From Moraxella nasibovis (GTDB taxonomy: Bacteria > Pseudomonadota > Gammaproteobacteria > Pseudomonadales > Moraxellaceae): DNA of 64,000 nucleotides. Under the pieces are notes generated by a model. It saw only the letters and a program-made list of their open reading frames with translations, was not told the origin of the DNA and did not search any database. Shown one piece after another: positions 38,135 through 46,896 of this stretch (within the stretch, counting starts at the first letter, position 1; every line of letters begins with the position of its first letter). Position numbers and translations under genes: made by a program. Location: contig NZ_CP089975.1 in NCBI RefSeq assembly GCF_029581575.1, positions 310,001-374,000 on the forward strand. Direction: 5' to 3'.

Positions 38135-39310
38135 CTAAATGCCTAATTTTATCATCGCCTTCGGTATGCCCAAATCTTGAGCGTCTTTTTGCCAATAAAA
38201 TTCGGCATGGACAGCGGTGAGGGCGTGGCTGATTTGCCGATATAAATCATCGTCAATATCAAGCTCAACAAGCGACAAATGCCAATGAAAATGCGTGAGC
38301 GTGTGTTTGATGGTTTTGCTTGCTTTTAAAGGCAGATTTGGCAAAATATCAAGCACTTGGCGTTCGGCAAGGCTGGGACTTTGGGGTTTTTTGGTGCGTT
38401 CGTGGGCGGTTTTGGCGTGCGTCAAATCATGGGGCAGGCGTGCCATATCGCCTGATTCATCGGCAATCATCAGCATGGGTAAGGCGTACAAACCGTCCCA
38501 AATACCCCCATCGCTTTGTCTTTTTATCCACAGCAATCGCTCGCCATGTCGCACGGCAAACACCAGTGAATGACGGTGGGGTTTGGCGGTCTTTTTGGCT
38601 TTGACAGGGTAGGCGGTGGGGTTGCCTTGTCGGTGAGCAGTGCAGTCGGCAGACAGTGGGCAGGCTTGGCAGTCTGGGCGGGTGCGAGTGCAAAGTGTCG
38701 CCCCCAAATCCATCATCGCTTGGGCAAATTTTCCGCTCTCATCGGTGGGTGTGAGCGTGTCGGCAAGCGCCCACAGGACTTTGTCGGTGGCGGACTTTGT
38801 GATGTCGCCATCAATGCCCGCCCAGCGTGTCAGCACTCGCTTGACATTGCCATCACAAATCACGCCATAAGAACGCACGCCCATCGCCACAATCGCCCCT
38901 GCGGTGGAACGCCCCACGCCTTTGATGGCTTGCCAATCATCAACACTCTGCGGAAATTCGCCATTTTTTTCAATAAAATCAGCCACTTGCTTTGCCCCTG
39001 CGTGCAGATTTCTGGCTCGTGCATAGTAGCCAAGCCCTGCCCAAAGGCTCGCCACTTCGTCCCAGTTGGCATTTGCCAAATCTTGCACGGTGGGGAATTT
39101 TTTGATGAATTTTTCAAAGTAGCCCAGCACGGTGGCGACCTGTGTCTGTTGTAGCATGATTTCAGACAGCCACACGGCATAAATGTCAGATGTGTCGGCA
39201 TGATGATATTGCCAAGGCAAATCGTGGCGACCGTGCGTGGCAAACCAAGTCAAAAGGCGTGGGGCGAAAGTGGCGTGATTATTTGCGTGGTTTGGGGTAG
39301 TGTGGTTCAT
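38135..39310 (-). CDS. mutY: Adenine DNA glycosylase
   Basis: Removes adenine mispaired with 8-oxoguanine. The HhH-GPD domain has LPWQ, WLSEIMLQQTQVATVLGYF with the catalytic glutamate, the hairpin WQAIKGVGRSTAGAI and the catalytic aspartate in VICDGNVKRVL. The 4Fe-4S cluster is bound by CTRTRPDCQACPLSADC (C-X6-C-X2-C-X5-C). A NUDIX-like C-terminal domain recognises 8-oxoG. 391 aa, somewhat longer than E. coli (350) because of linkers in the last third. Single gene. Confidence 0.95.
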   Translation of the reverse strand: MNHTTPNHANNHATFAPRLLTWFATHGRHDLPWQYHHADTSDIYAVWLSEIMLQQTQVATVLGYFEKFIKKFPTVQDLANANWDEVASLWAGLGYYARARNLHAGAKQVADFIEKNGEFPQSVDDWQAIKGVGRSTAGAIVAMGVRSYGVICDGNVKRVLTRWAGIDGDITKSATDKVLWALADTLTPTDESGKFAQAMMDLGATLCTRTRPDCQACPLSADCTAHRQGNPTAYPVKAKKTAKPHRHSLVFAVRHGERLLWIKRQSDGGIWDGLYALPMLMIADESGDMARLPHDLTHAKTAHERTKKPQSPSLAERQVLDILPNLPLKASKTIKHTLTHFHWHLSLVELDIDDDLYRQISHALTAVHAEFYWQKDAQDLGIPKAMIKLGI

Positions 39311-39477
39311 GGATGAGTTTTGATTAATGGCTTTTAAGGGTGATTTGATAAATAAGCTTTATGGGGGCGTGGGCAGAATTTTCATCATCGATGAGTAATT
39401 TTATAAAAAATTATCAAAAAATTTATCAAAAAATCTTGCATATTCAAAAAGATGGACCTGCCTTTTGTGGTGGATTT

Positions 39478-39486
39478 TGCTATAAT
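39478..39486 (+). promoter_or_regulatory. Extended -10 promoter at the nuclease gene start
   Basis: TG-C-TATAAT with no good -35. The expected start point (about 39492-39494) coincides with the A of the nuclease ATG, so the transcript would be leaderless. Confidence 0.5.
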
Positions 39487-39492
39487 GGCGGC

Positions 39493-40449
39493 ATGAAATC
39501 ATTTGCTTTATTGACGGTTTTGATTGGCTGGGTGCTGTGTCAGCCCCAGGCTTATGCTGCCAGTGCGACGGCTAGGGCGGATGGCTTTGTGCAGGGCTTT
39601 AATGACAGCTTTGCTGAGTGTCGCCAGCATTTTTATGAGGGCAATGCGCCAATGCTTGTCGGCACAAAGGGCAAAAAACTGAACCAAAAAGTCGATGCGC
39701 TGTGCTTTGATGGCTTTGCGGTGCTGCACTCTGGCGTGTCTCGCACGCCACTTTGGTCGGCAGAGCATTTGACTCGTTCACGCATTGAGCAGGCGAGGCG
39801 TTTGGTGCGTCAAGACAGCTTTCGTGTGGAGACCAGACTGCCGCATGACCACCGAGCACAGCTGTCTGATTACAGCCGCTCAGGCTTCGACCGTGGGCAT
39901 CTTGCGCCTAATGGCGACATGGCCGATGCCAACACTCAGTACGAAAGTTTTAGCCTTGCTAACATCGCCCCACAAAATGGTACGCATAATCGCAATGTTT
40001 GGCGATACATTGAATCTGCCACGCGCAAATTGACCGAAAAGTATGGTGAGGTTTATGTTGTAACGGGCGTGGTGTTTGATGGCAAGAGCGTCTCTCGCAT
40101 CGGCGGACGGGTGCTGGTGCCGAGCCATTTTTTTAAGGCGGTGTATGTGCCAAGCCTGAATCAAGCAGGTGTGTACTATTCGCCAAATATCGAAAATCCC
40201 AGCTATGAGATCATCAGCCTGAGCGAGTTTAAGCAGCGCACGGGCATCGCCGTCATGCCAACTTTGCCCACCCCTGTGCAAAATACCGCCTATAAGCTGC
40301 CAAGACCTGCCGCAGACGGCACACTCATGACCGATGAGCTTGGTGTCGATCTGGATAAAATCGACTTAAATAACATGGGCAGTATGCAGGGCTTGCTGCT
40401 TGTTTTGCTTGAAATTTTTAAATACTTCATCAATGTCATCAACAGGTGA
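39493..40449 (+). CDS. Exported DNA/RNA non-specific endonuclease (NucA/EndoG family)
   Basis: Sugar-nonspecific magnesium-dependent nuclease of the bba-metal fold. Signal peptide MKSFALLTVLIGWVLCQPQA, then the nuclease domain: YSRSGFDRGHLAPNGDM contains the general-base histidine of DRGH, and SLANIAPQNGTHNRNVW the metal-binding asparagine. VYVVTGVVF and RVLVPSHFFKAVY complete the fold. The C-terminal ~80 residues end in a hydrophobic helix. The frame opens at 39361 but the signal peptide and promoter position favour ATG 39493 (318 aa), although no ribosome binding site is present. Likely roles are nucleotide scavenging or breakdown of extracellular DNA; these are inferred. Confidence 0.88.
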   Translation: MKSFALLTVLIGWVLCQPQAYAASATARADGFVQGFNDSFAECRQHFYEGNAPMLVGTKGKKLNQKVDALCFDGFAVLHSGVSRTPLWSAEHLTRSRIEQARRLVRQDSFRVETRLPHDHRAQLSDYSRSGFDRGHLAPNGDMADANTQYESFSLANIAPQNGTHNRNVWRYIESATRKLTEKYGEVYVVTGVVFDGKSVSRIGGRVLVPSHFFKAVYVPSLNQAGVYYSPNIENPSYEIISLSEFKQRTGIAVMPTLPTPVQNTAYKLPRPAADGTLMTDELGVDLDKIDLNNMGSMQGLLLVLLEIFKYFINVINR

Positions 40450-40465
40450 GCGATAAGGAGTGCTC

Positions 40466-40702
40466 ATGCAAATTTTTCAAAACGATCACGAAGTGCTAAA
40501 TATTGGCAATTTAAGCTTTGAAAATCAGCAAGACAAAGTCATCATCCACGGCGAGGTGGAGATTGGCATGGATGAAACAGGTCGTGCGCAGGCGCAGGCT
40601 TTGCTTGATTTTGCCAAGTCGTTGGTTGCGGCGCAGACGCAGGCGAGCGTGGAGACTGAGTTGGACACTGTAAACGACAGCATTGACAATCCTTTTGCTT
40701 AA
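40466..40702 (+). CDS. Small acidic protein of unknown function, linked to the nuclease gene
   Basis: 78 residues, no signal peptide, 14 Asp/Glu against 3 Lys/Arg. The first 35 residues look like beta strands (VLNIGNLSFENQQDKVIIHG), the rest like a helix (RAQAQALLDFAKSLVAAQ) and an acidic end. It starts 17 bp after the nuclease stop, with AAGGAG at 40454-40459. I recognise no family. The linkage and acidity would suit a nuclease inhibitor, but this is only inference. The last three codons (TTT GCT TAA) are the first unit of a 9-bp tandem repeat. Confidence 0.65.
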   Translation: MQIFQNDHEVLNIGNLSFENQQDKVIIHGEVEIGMDETGRAQAQALLDFAKSLVAAQTQASVETELDTVNDSIDNPFA

Positions 40703-40738
40703 TTTGCTTAATTTGCTTAATTTGCTTAATTTGCTTAA
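40694..40738 (+). repeat. 9-bp tandem repeat (TTTGCTTAA)5 across a stop codon
   Basis: Five exact contiguous copies. Read in the frame of the preceding gene each unit is Phe-Ala-stop, so copy number changes do not alter the protein. A typical variable-number tandem repeat. Confidence 0.95.
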
Positions 40739-40906
40739 TTGTGGATAACAAAAAGCATACACATCTTGCATAGAGCCTTACAAAAAGGGCGATGGCTGAC
40801 AAATTTAATGTTTGCATTTGATTTTTGGCTTGGTTATAATGATTTGACAGTTCACAGTTGTAGGCTGTGAATTGCACATCTGGTTAAAAAAACATAGGGA
40901 GTAGTT

Positions 40907-41275
40907 ATGAAAAAATTAGCACAATTTGCCGCCATCGGTCTGGGCGTGGCGATCTCAACAGCCGCTTTGGCAAATAATGACGCCATCGTCGGCACTTGGA
41001 AAATGAGCGAAAAAGGCGAGGCAAAAGCCATCATCAAAATCAGCAAGTCAGGCGATGGCTACCAAGCAGTCATGACCAAAGGCTTGACTGAAAAAGCCAA
41101 AAAGCGTGAAGGCGCAACTGTCATCAGAGACATCAAAGCGCAAGGTGGCGGCAAGTACGCTGGCAAGGGCAAGCACCCAACATTGCCAATCTCTGGCACC
41201 GCCAACATCAGCCTAAATGGCAACAACCTTACCATCAGCAGCCGTGCAGGCACGCAGACTGGCGTAAGACAGTGA
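40907..41275 (+). CDS. DUF2147-family exported protein
   Basis: 122 residues with a signal peptide (IGLGVAISTAALA) and the DUF2147 core: IVGTWKMSEKGEAKAIIKI at the start of the mature part, a basic loop (LTEKAKKREG) and the C-terminal strand pattern SGTANISLNGNNLTIS. It is shorter than many relatives, which have a longer middle. Function unknown; the fold resembles lipocalin-like periplasmic proteins. AGGGAG precedes the ATG and a terminator follows. Confidence 0.75.
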   Translation: MKKLAQFAAIGLGVAISTAALANNDAIVGTWKMSEKGEAKAIIKISKSGDGYQAVMTKGLTEKAKKREGATVIRDIKAQGGGKYAGKGKHPTLPISGTANISLNGNNLTISSRAGTQTGVRQ

Positions 41276-41335
41276 TTTGATGGGTGGATATTTCAAGATG
41301 CTTTTCATCTTGACTTAATGATTTAAAATCAAAAT

Positions 41336-41371
41336 AAAAAACACCTTAGTATTTGTCTAAGGTGTTTTTTG
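41336..41371. terminator. Bidirectional terminator between DUF2147 gene and PII gene
   Basis: ACACCTTAG / CTAAGGTGT stem, 7-nt loop, with A-run before and T-run after, so it works for both convergent genes. Confidence 0.9.
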
Positions 41372-41390
41372 TCATATCAAGCGTCGATCA

Positions 41391-41765
<375 letters not shown>

Positions 41766-41813
41766 TTATACCGTCAATTCGCCTAAAAATTCAATGTTCA
41801 TTCTGCGAAATTC

Positions 41814-41822
41814 TGCTACAAT
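41814..41822 (+). promoter_or_regulatory. Extended -10 promoter candidate for murD
   Basis: TG-C-TACAAT; expected start near 41829, about 29 nt before the chosen murD ATG. No good -35. Confidence 0.45.
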
Positions 41823-41857
41823 AAGCCATGATTTTAACAACAAAAGCGAGTGATGTG

Positions 41858-43273
41858 ATGACGCAGGCGAACTTTTTGGATGTCGGTCATGTGGTGATTG
41901 GGCTTGGCGGCTCTGGGCTGTCGGCGGTGAATTTTCTGCTGTCTTGCGGGCATCGTGTGACGGTGGTCGATGAGCAGCCCGCCCCAAGCCTTGCCCCCAA
42001 GCTGCCACAGGGTGTGCAGACTTCATTTGGCGGTATCGATGAGCAGGTGCTGCTGTCAGCACAAAAAATCATCATCAGCCCTGGTGTGGATCCACGCCAT
42101 GCTGCCATCGTAGCGGCAAAGGCAGCAGGCATATCGGTGGTCAGTGATGTGCAGCTTTTTGTGGATGCGCTGCGTGAGCGTGATGCCGCCACAGGCAAAA
42201 CGACATCCATCGTCGCCATCACAGGCTCAAACGCCAAATCCACCGTCACCACGCTGGTGGGCGAGATGGCAAAAAAGGCAGGCAAGATTGTCGGTGTGGG
42301 TGGTAATATCGGCACGCCAGCGCTTGAACTACTTGCCATTGAAGGCATGGATTTGGCGGTGCTTGAATTGTCCAGTTTTCAGCTAGAACACATCAGCCAT
42401 CTGGGTGCGGCGGTCGCCACCATATTGAACATCTCGCCAGATCATTTGGATCGCCATGGCGACATGAAGGGGTATTTGGCGCAAAAACTGCGGATTTTTG
42501 ACGATGCTTGGGCGGCGGTCGTTTGCACGGACGATGCTGACTTACAAAGTGTTTGCCAAAGTGTGCTGAGCGATCAAGGTATGCCGGATGCCAAAGTCAT
42601 CACGACTTGCGGCACGATTGATACCGACTGCCGTGCTGATTTTTGTCTGGTGACAAGCCTTGATAAGATTTGGCTGTGTCATCAAGGCGAGCATCTGCTG
42701 TCTGCTGACGAATTATTCATCAAAGGCAAGCACAATCTGCTCAATGCACTGTCAGCATTGGCGCTTGGGCAGGCGGTGGGGCTTGATATGCCTAGTATGC
42801 TTGATGCACTTAAAGCCTTTAAGGGTTTGCCGCACCGCTGTGAATATGTCAAAGATGTGGCAAATCGAGCGTATTTTAATGACTCAAAAGGCACGAACAT
42901 CGGCTCGACTTTGGCGGCAATCGATGGTCTGGGTGCGGTCTATGGCAAGCGATCTTTGGCACTCATCTTGGGTGGTTTGGGTAAAGGGCAGGATTTTAGT
43001 GAGCTTGCCGAGGCTGTTGATACCTATGCTGATGGCGTGTATCTCATCGGTGCTGATGCCGCTGCCATTGAGCAGGGACTTGCCACCAAGCCTTCTTTGG
43101 TCTTGCGCCTGCACCATGTTGGCACCATGCAGGCTGCCATTGATGCTGCCAGCCAAAGTACGGCAAAAGCGGTACTACTGTCGCCTGCGTGCGCAAGCTT
43201 TGATCAGTTTGCCAGCTATGGCGATCGAGGCGATAAATTTGTGGCGATGGTCAATCAGTTGGCAGAAATTTAA
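41858..43273 (+). CDS. murD: UDP-N-acetylmuramoyl-L-alanine--D-glutamate ligase
   Basis: Adds D-glutamate to UDP-MurNAc-L-Ala in peptidoglycan synthesis. N-terminal nucleotide-binding HVVIGLGGSGLSAVNFLL, central ATP loop ITGSNAKSTVTTLVGEMA, NIGTPALELL, LDRHGDM, and C-terminal LGGLGKGQDFSEL and LLSPACASFDQF. 471 aa from ATG 41858, which gives the usual MurD N-terminus; ATG 41828 would make ten extra residues and a leaderless message. It lies outside a dcw cluster, as in Acinetobacter. Confidence 0.95.
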   Translation: MTQANFLDVGHVVIGLGGSGLSAVNFLLSCGHRVTVVDEQPAPSLAPKLPQGVQTSFGGIDEQVLLSAQKIIISPGVDPRHAAIVAAKAAGISVVSDVQLFVDALRERDAATGKTTSIVAITGSNAKSTVTTLVGEMAKKAGKIVGVGGNIGTPALELLAIEGMDLAVLELSSFQLEHISHLGAAVATILNISPDHLDRHGDMKGYLAQKLRIFDDAWAAVVCTDDADLQSVCQSVLSDQGMPDAKVITTCGTIDTDCRADFCLVTSLDKIWLCHQGEHLLSADELFIKGKHNLLNALSALALGQAVGLDMPSMLDALKAFKGLPHRCEYVKDVANRAYFNDSKGTNIGSTLAAIDGLGAVYGKRSLALILGGLGKGQDFSELAEAVDTYADGVYLIGADAAAIEQGLATKPSLVLRLHHVGTMQAAIDAASQSTAKAVLLSPACASFDQFASYGDRGDKFVAMVNQLAEI

Positions 43274-43426
43274 ACCCATTAAAAGCCACTTTCAGGGTGG
43301 CTTTATTTTTTGGAGTGAGGATTGATTTGGTGAATCAGGCTGGCTAACTGTCGGCTGGTTGTGGGCTAATTAACGGCTAAGTTTGAGCGGTTATCATGAG
43401 TCGCTTAATAATGAATGGTGAGGCGT

Positions 43427-44098
43427 ATGCGAATTTTATTGGTAGAAGATGATGCGATGATTCGGCGGGCGATGGTGGCTGCGCTTAAAGATCATGGCTT
43501 GACGGTCGATGCGCTTGGCGATGGCGCTCAGGTTTTGTCTGCGGTGCTGGCACAGCCTTATGATTTGCTGATTTTGGATTTGGGTTTGCCAAAAATGGAC
43601 GGTCTGGATGTGCTGGCGCAGATTCGTGCGGCTAAGGTGGATTTGCCAATCTTGATCGTGACGGCACGAGACGACATCAAAAGCCGCATCGGTGGGCTTG
43701 ATGGCGGTGCTGATGATTATGTGGTCAAGCCTTTTGACATGCAAGAGCTTTTGGCGAGGATTCGTGCGCTCGTTCGGCGGCATGGTGGCACGGCACAGCC
43801 CATGCTGAGCAATGGCAAATTGACACTAAATCCTGCCACTTTTGAGGTCAAAATCGTAGCGACGGGCGAATCGGTGCTGCTGAGCAATAAAGAATTTGCC
43901 ATTTTACAAGCCCTGATGATGCGTCCAGGGTCGATTTTATCACGCAGCCAGCTAGAAGATAAGCTGTATGGCTGGGAGGATGAGATCGAGAGTAATGCGC
44001 TTGACTATATGATTCATGCCTTGCGTAAGAAAGTTGGCAAAGAGTATGTTAAAAATGTGCGTGGCGTCGGCTGGCTTGTAGACAAAGAGGCTGTGTGA
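43427..44098 (+). CDS. OmpR-family response regulator (QseB/PmrA-like)
   Basis: 223 residues. Receiver domain with acidic pair EDD at 7-9, phosphorylation site Asp51 in LILDLGLPKMDG, threonine in IVTARDD and lysine in VVKPFD; then a winged-helix DNA-binding domain ending HALRKKVGKEYVKNVRGVGW. It groups by sequence style with QseB, PmrA and related regulators that respond to envelope or metal signals; the target genes cannot be named. ATG 43427 gives the usual start. Paired with the next gene. Confidence 0.9.
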   Translation: MRILLVEDDAMIRRAMVAALKDHGLTVDALGDGAQVLSAVLAQPYDLLILDLGLPKMDGLDVLAQIRAAKVDLPILIVTARDDIKSRIGGLDGGADDYVVKPFDMQELLARIRALVRRHGGTAQPMLSNGKLTLNPATFEVKIVATGESVLLSNKEFAILQALMMRPGSILSRSQLEDKLYGWEDEIESNALDYMIHALRKKVGKEYVKNVRGVGWLVDKEAV

Positions 44099-44151
44099 TG
44101 TGTGGCTAAGCGGTCGTGCTTTGTCTTGCAACTTTTTGATGGATGATAAAT

Positions 44152-45504
44152 ATGAAAGCATTTTCTCCCATCGGTGTTCTGCGCCATCTGTTTCATTCGC
44201 TGCAAGTGCGTCTGGGCGTGGCATTTGTCTTGGCTTTTTTGTTCAGTGCGCTTGTGGTGGCGCTCGTGGTGTTTTATGATAATTATCAACAAAGCCATCG
44301 CCTACAAGACCAGACGCTCTCGCAGATCGCTGTACACATCGACCCGACCAAGCCTGCCGTCTTGATGGATGATGACAATAATGATGCGCACATCTATGTG
44401 CAGACCAAAGTAGGCAAGCCTTCGCACGAGGTGCTTAAAGACATTGAGCGGCTGCCTTCTGGGTTTTCTACGCTGGGCAGCGTCGATGATGGTTACCGAA
44501 TTTTTGTGCTTGATAAGCATGATGGCAGGGTGGCGGTCATGCAAGAAAGTGAATATCGCATTGAGCTTGCCATGCGAGCGGTCGCAAGTAGCCTTGTGCC
44601 GCTATTGCTTTGGCTGTTTCCGCTGTTGTCTTTGCTGACTTTTGTCATCATCCGCAAAAATCTAAGCCCTATCAAAAAGCTGTCTGGGAGCCTTGAAAAT
44701 CGTGCCCCAAAAGACCTATCCGCCCTAGACACCAAAGGCGTGCCGAGCGAGTTTGTTGGCTTTGTGGTGGCGATGAATGGGCTGCTTGTGCGTGTGGATG
44801 ATGCCATGCGTCAGCAGCAGCGATTCATCGCCGATGCCGCACATGAGCTGCGTAGCCCGATGACGGCGCTGTCTTTGCAGATGGAGCGGCTCGCCAGTCG
44901 GCTAAAAAGCACTGATGATCGTGCGGAGGCTGATGAGGTCTTGGCGGTCATTCGTCGCAATCGCCACCTGTTGGAGCAGCTGTTGAGTCTGGCGAGGGCG
45001 CAGGCAGAAGGCGGGGTGAGGCACACGACTTTTACGGTGCAGCAGCTCTTGTCATCGGTGATCGAGTCGGTATATCCTTTGGCGCAGGATAAGTCCATTG
45101 ATCTGGGATTGGTTGGTGAATGCTCGACAAAGATCAAGGCAGATGAGATGTCTTTGTTTACTTTGGTGAAGGTTTTTGTGGATAATGCCATCAACCACAC
45201 ACCGTCAGGCGGTCAGATTGATGTGAGTGCCAAGGTGGCAGATGGCGTTTTGACCTTTTTTGTTGAGGATAGCGGGATTGGTATTGATGATGCACAAAAG
45301 GTGCGGGTGTTTGATCCTTTTTATCGAGTCTTGGGCAGCGAGGTGCATGGCACAGGGCTTGGGCTATCGATTGCCAAGTCGATAGCTGACAGATATGGCG
45401 GCAAAATCGTGCTGTCAGATGCCCAAAAATTTGCACAAGGCTTAAAAGTAAGTGTCCGTTTTGAATTGTCAAAGCTTGCAGATCAGACGACAGACTTTTT
45501 ATAA
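44152..45504 (+). CDS. Sensor histidine kinase (QseC/PmrB-like)
   Basis: About 450 residues. Two membrane helices (VAFVLAFLFSALVVALVVFY and SLVPLLLWLFPLLSLLTFVI) enclose a periplasmic sensor of about 110 residues containing acidic runs (MDDDNNDAHIY); then HAMP, the phosphorylated histidine in IADAAHELRSPM near residue 231, and the ATPase with N box VDNAINHTP, G1 VEDSGIGID and G2 HGTGLGLSIA. Partner of the preceding regulator, about 50 bp away. Start at 44152 or 44143 (nine bases earlier). Confidence 0.88.
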   Translation: MKAFSPIGVLRHLFHSLQVRLGVAFVLAFLFSALVVALVVFYDNYQQSHRLQDQTLSQIAVHIDPTKPAVLMDDDNNDAHIYVQTKVGKPSHEVLKDIERLPSGFSTLGSVDDGYRIFVLDKHDGRVAVMQESEYRIELAMRAVASSLVPLLLWLFPLLSLLTFVIIRKNLSPIKKLSGSLENRAPKDLSALDTKGVPSEFVGFVVAMNGLLVRVDDAMRQQQRFIADAAHELRSPMTALSLQMERLASRLKSTDDRAEADEVLAVIRRNRHLLEQLLSLARAQAEGGVRHTTFTVQQLLSSVIESVYPLAQDKSIDLGLVGECSTKIKADEMSLFTLVKVFVDNAINHTPSGGQIDVSAKVADGVLTFFVEDSGIGIDDAQKVRVFDPFYRVLGSEVHGTGLGLSIAKSIADRYGGKIVLSDAQKFAQGLKVSVRFELSKLADQTTDFL

Positions 45505-45634
45505 ATGAAGTGGCTGGCACGCTCGTTGGCACAGCGAGTGAAATTTTCATAAGAAAATGTCTGCGATTTGCCAAAAAGTCGTTTATAATAGAGTGTTTAA
45601 ATACATTTTTATTCATCATTTCAAAGTATCACTC

Positions 45635-46798
45635 ATGCCCGCATTTTTTCAAAAGCTATCCACTTTAAATCTGCCATCGGCACGCACGACGCTCATCGTC
45701 TGCTTAGGACTTTTGCTGTCATTGAGTTTGCTCATGATTGCATCAGCGTCCATTCCTTTTGCCTTAAATAAGGGGCTGTATCCCATGCGATTTTTTTGGT
45801 CGCAGCTGTTTTATATTGGTATCGGGCTTGTGGCGGCATTTGTGGTGTATCAGCTGCCGTTGAAGATTTATTGCAAATTAAGCAATATCTTGGTGCTGTG
45901 GCTTGGGGTGATGGTCTTATTGGCGCTGACGGCGATATTTGCTGTGCCCATCAATGGTTCAAGGCGCTGGCTGAGTGTCGCTGGATTTAGTTTGCAGGCG
46001 GCGGAGTTTGCCAAGATGGTGATGGTGATGGTGGCGGCAGAATATGTCGTGCGGCGTTCTGCGGACATGCGTGGCAGTATCTTTACAGGGTGGCGACTGT
46101 TTGCGTGGTATTTGCCGATATTGATGTTTTTGATTTTTCAGCCTGACTATGGGTCGAGCGCCGTGATTGTGGCGACTTTGCTGGTCATTGCTTGGGTTGG
46201 TGGCTCACCACTAAAAGATTACGCAGTGATTTTTACCATCGCTTTGACCATTGGGGTGCTTGGCATTTGGTTTGCAGGCTATCGCCGTGAGCGACTGCTG
46301 TCTTTTTGGGATCCGTTTGATGACATTCAAGACACCGACTTTCAGCTGTCTCGCAGTCTGATTGCTTTTGGGCGAGGGCAGCTGACGGGGGTGGGCTATG
46401 GCGACAGCGTCCAAAAACTGTCGCACTTGCCTGAGGCGCACACCGACTTTATCTTGGCGATTACAGGTGAGGAGCTGGGTTTTTTTGGCGTGGCGTTTGT
46501 GCTGCTGCTTGAAGCGCTGGTGGTGCTGTCTGTGCTTGTCATCAGCTATGCGGCGCTCAAACGCCGTCAGCTGCGTCTTAGCTACATGGTGATGGGCTTT
46601 GCGGCGGTGCTGTTTGGGCAGGTTTTCATCAATGCAGGCATGAACATGGGTATGCTACCCACCAAGGGTCTGACGCTGCCGTTTTATAGCTATGGTGGCT
46701 CGGCGCTGTTGGTGAGTATGATGATGATTGGGCTGATTTTGAAAGTTGATAAAGAAAGCGCCCACATCGAGCGCATGGGGCAAAGCCGCAATTACTAA
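45635..46798 (+). CDS. ftsW: SEDS-family peptidoglycan glycosyltransferase FtsW
   Basis: Polymerises lipid II at the division septum together with FtsI. About ten membrane helices; SEDS signatures include NGSRRWLSVAGFSLQAAEFAK, QPDYGSSAV with the essential aspartate, ERLLSFWDPF, HLPEAHTDFILAITGEELGF and the C-terminal GLTLPFYSYGGSALLV. Length 388 aa from ATG 45635; the frame opens at 45557 without support. RodA is the alternative member, but the adjacency to murD and the HTDFILA version favour FtsW. Confidence 0.9.
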   Translation: MPAFFQKLSTLNLPSARTTLIVCLGLLLSLSLLMIASASIPFALNKGLYPMRFFWSQLFYIGIGLVAAFVVYQLPLKIYCKLSNILVLWLGVMVLLALTAIFAVPINGSRRWLSVAGFSLQAAEFAKMVMVMVAAEYVVRRSADMRGSIFTGWRLFAWYLPILMFLIFQPDYGSSAVIVATLLVIAWVGGSPLKDYAVIFTIALTIGVLGIWFAGYRRERLLSFWDPFDDIQDTDFQLSRSLIAFGRGQLTGVGYGDSVQKLSHLPEAHTDFILAITGEELGFFGVAFVLLLEALVVLSVLVISYAALKRRQLRLSYMVMGFAAVLFGQVFINAGMNMGMLPTKGLTLPFYSYGGSALLVSMMMIGLILKVDKESAHIERMGQSRNY

Positions 46799-46896
46799 GA
46801 ATGAGCTACTAGAATAAGCTACTAAAAACGAGCGAAAATGCCAAATCATCTAAACCAAATTGCCTAAACCAAGCCAGCCCTTTCCCAAGCTGCCGA

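Noticed and set aside
40694-40738. 9-bp repeat as a phase-variation switch
   Set aside because: The unit is a multiple of three and contains an in-frame stop, so length changes cannot shift the preceding frame.
42660-43325. 221-codon plus-strand open frame overlapping murD
   Set aside because: Shifted frame of murD; the encoded sequence is rich in Cys, Trp and Arg and resembles no family.
43427-45504. Calling the two-component pair qseBC or pmrAB outright
   Set aside because: Sequence style fits several subfamilies and there is no diagnostic neighbour, so only a family-level name is given.
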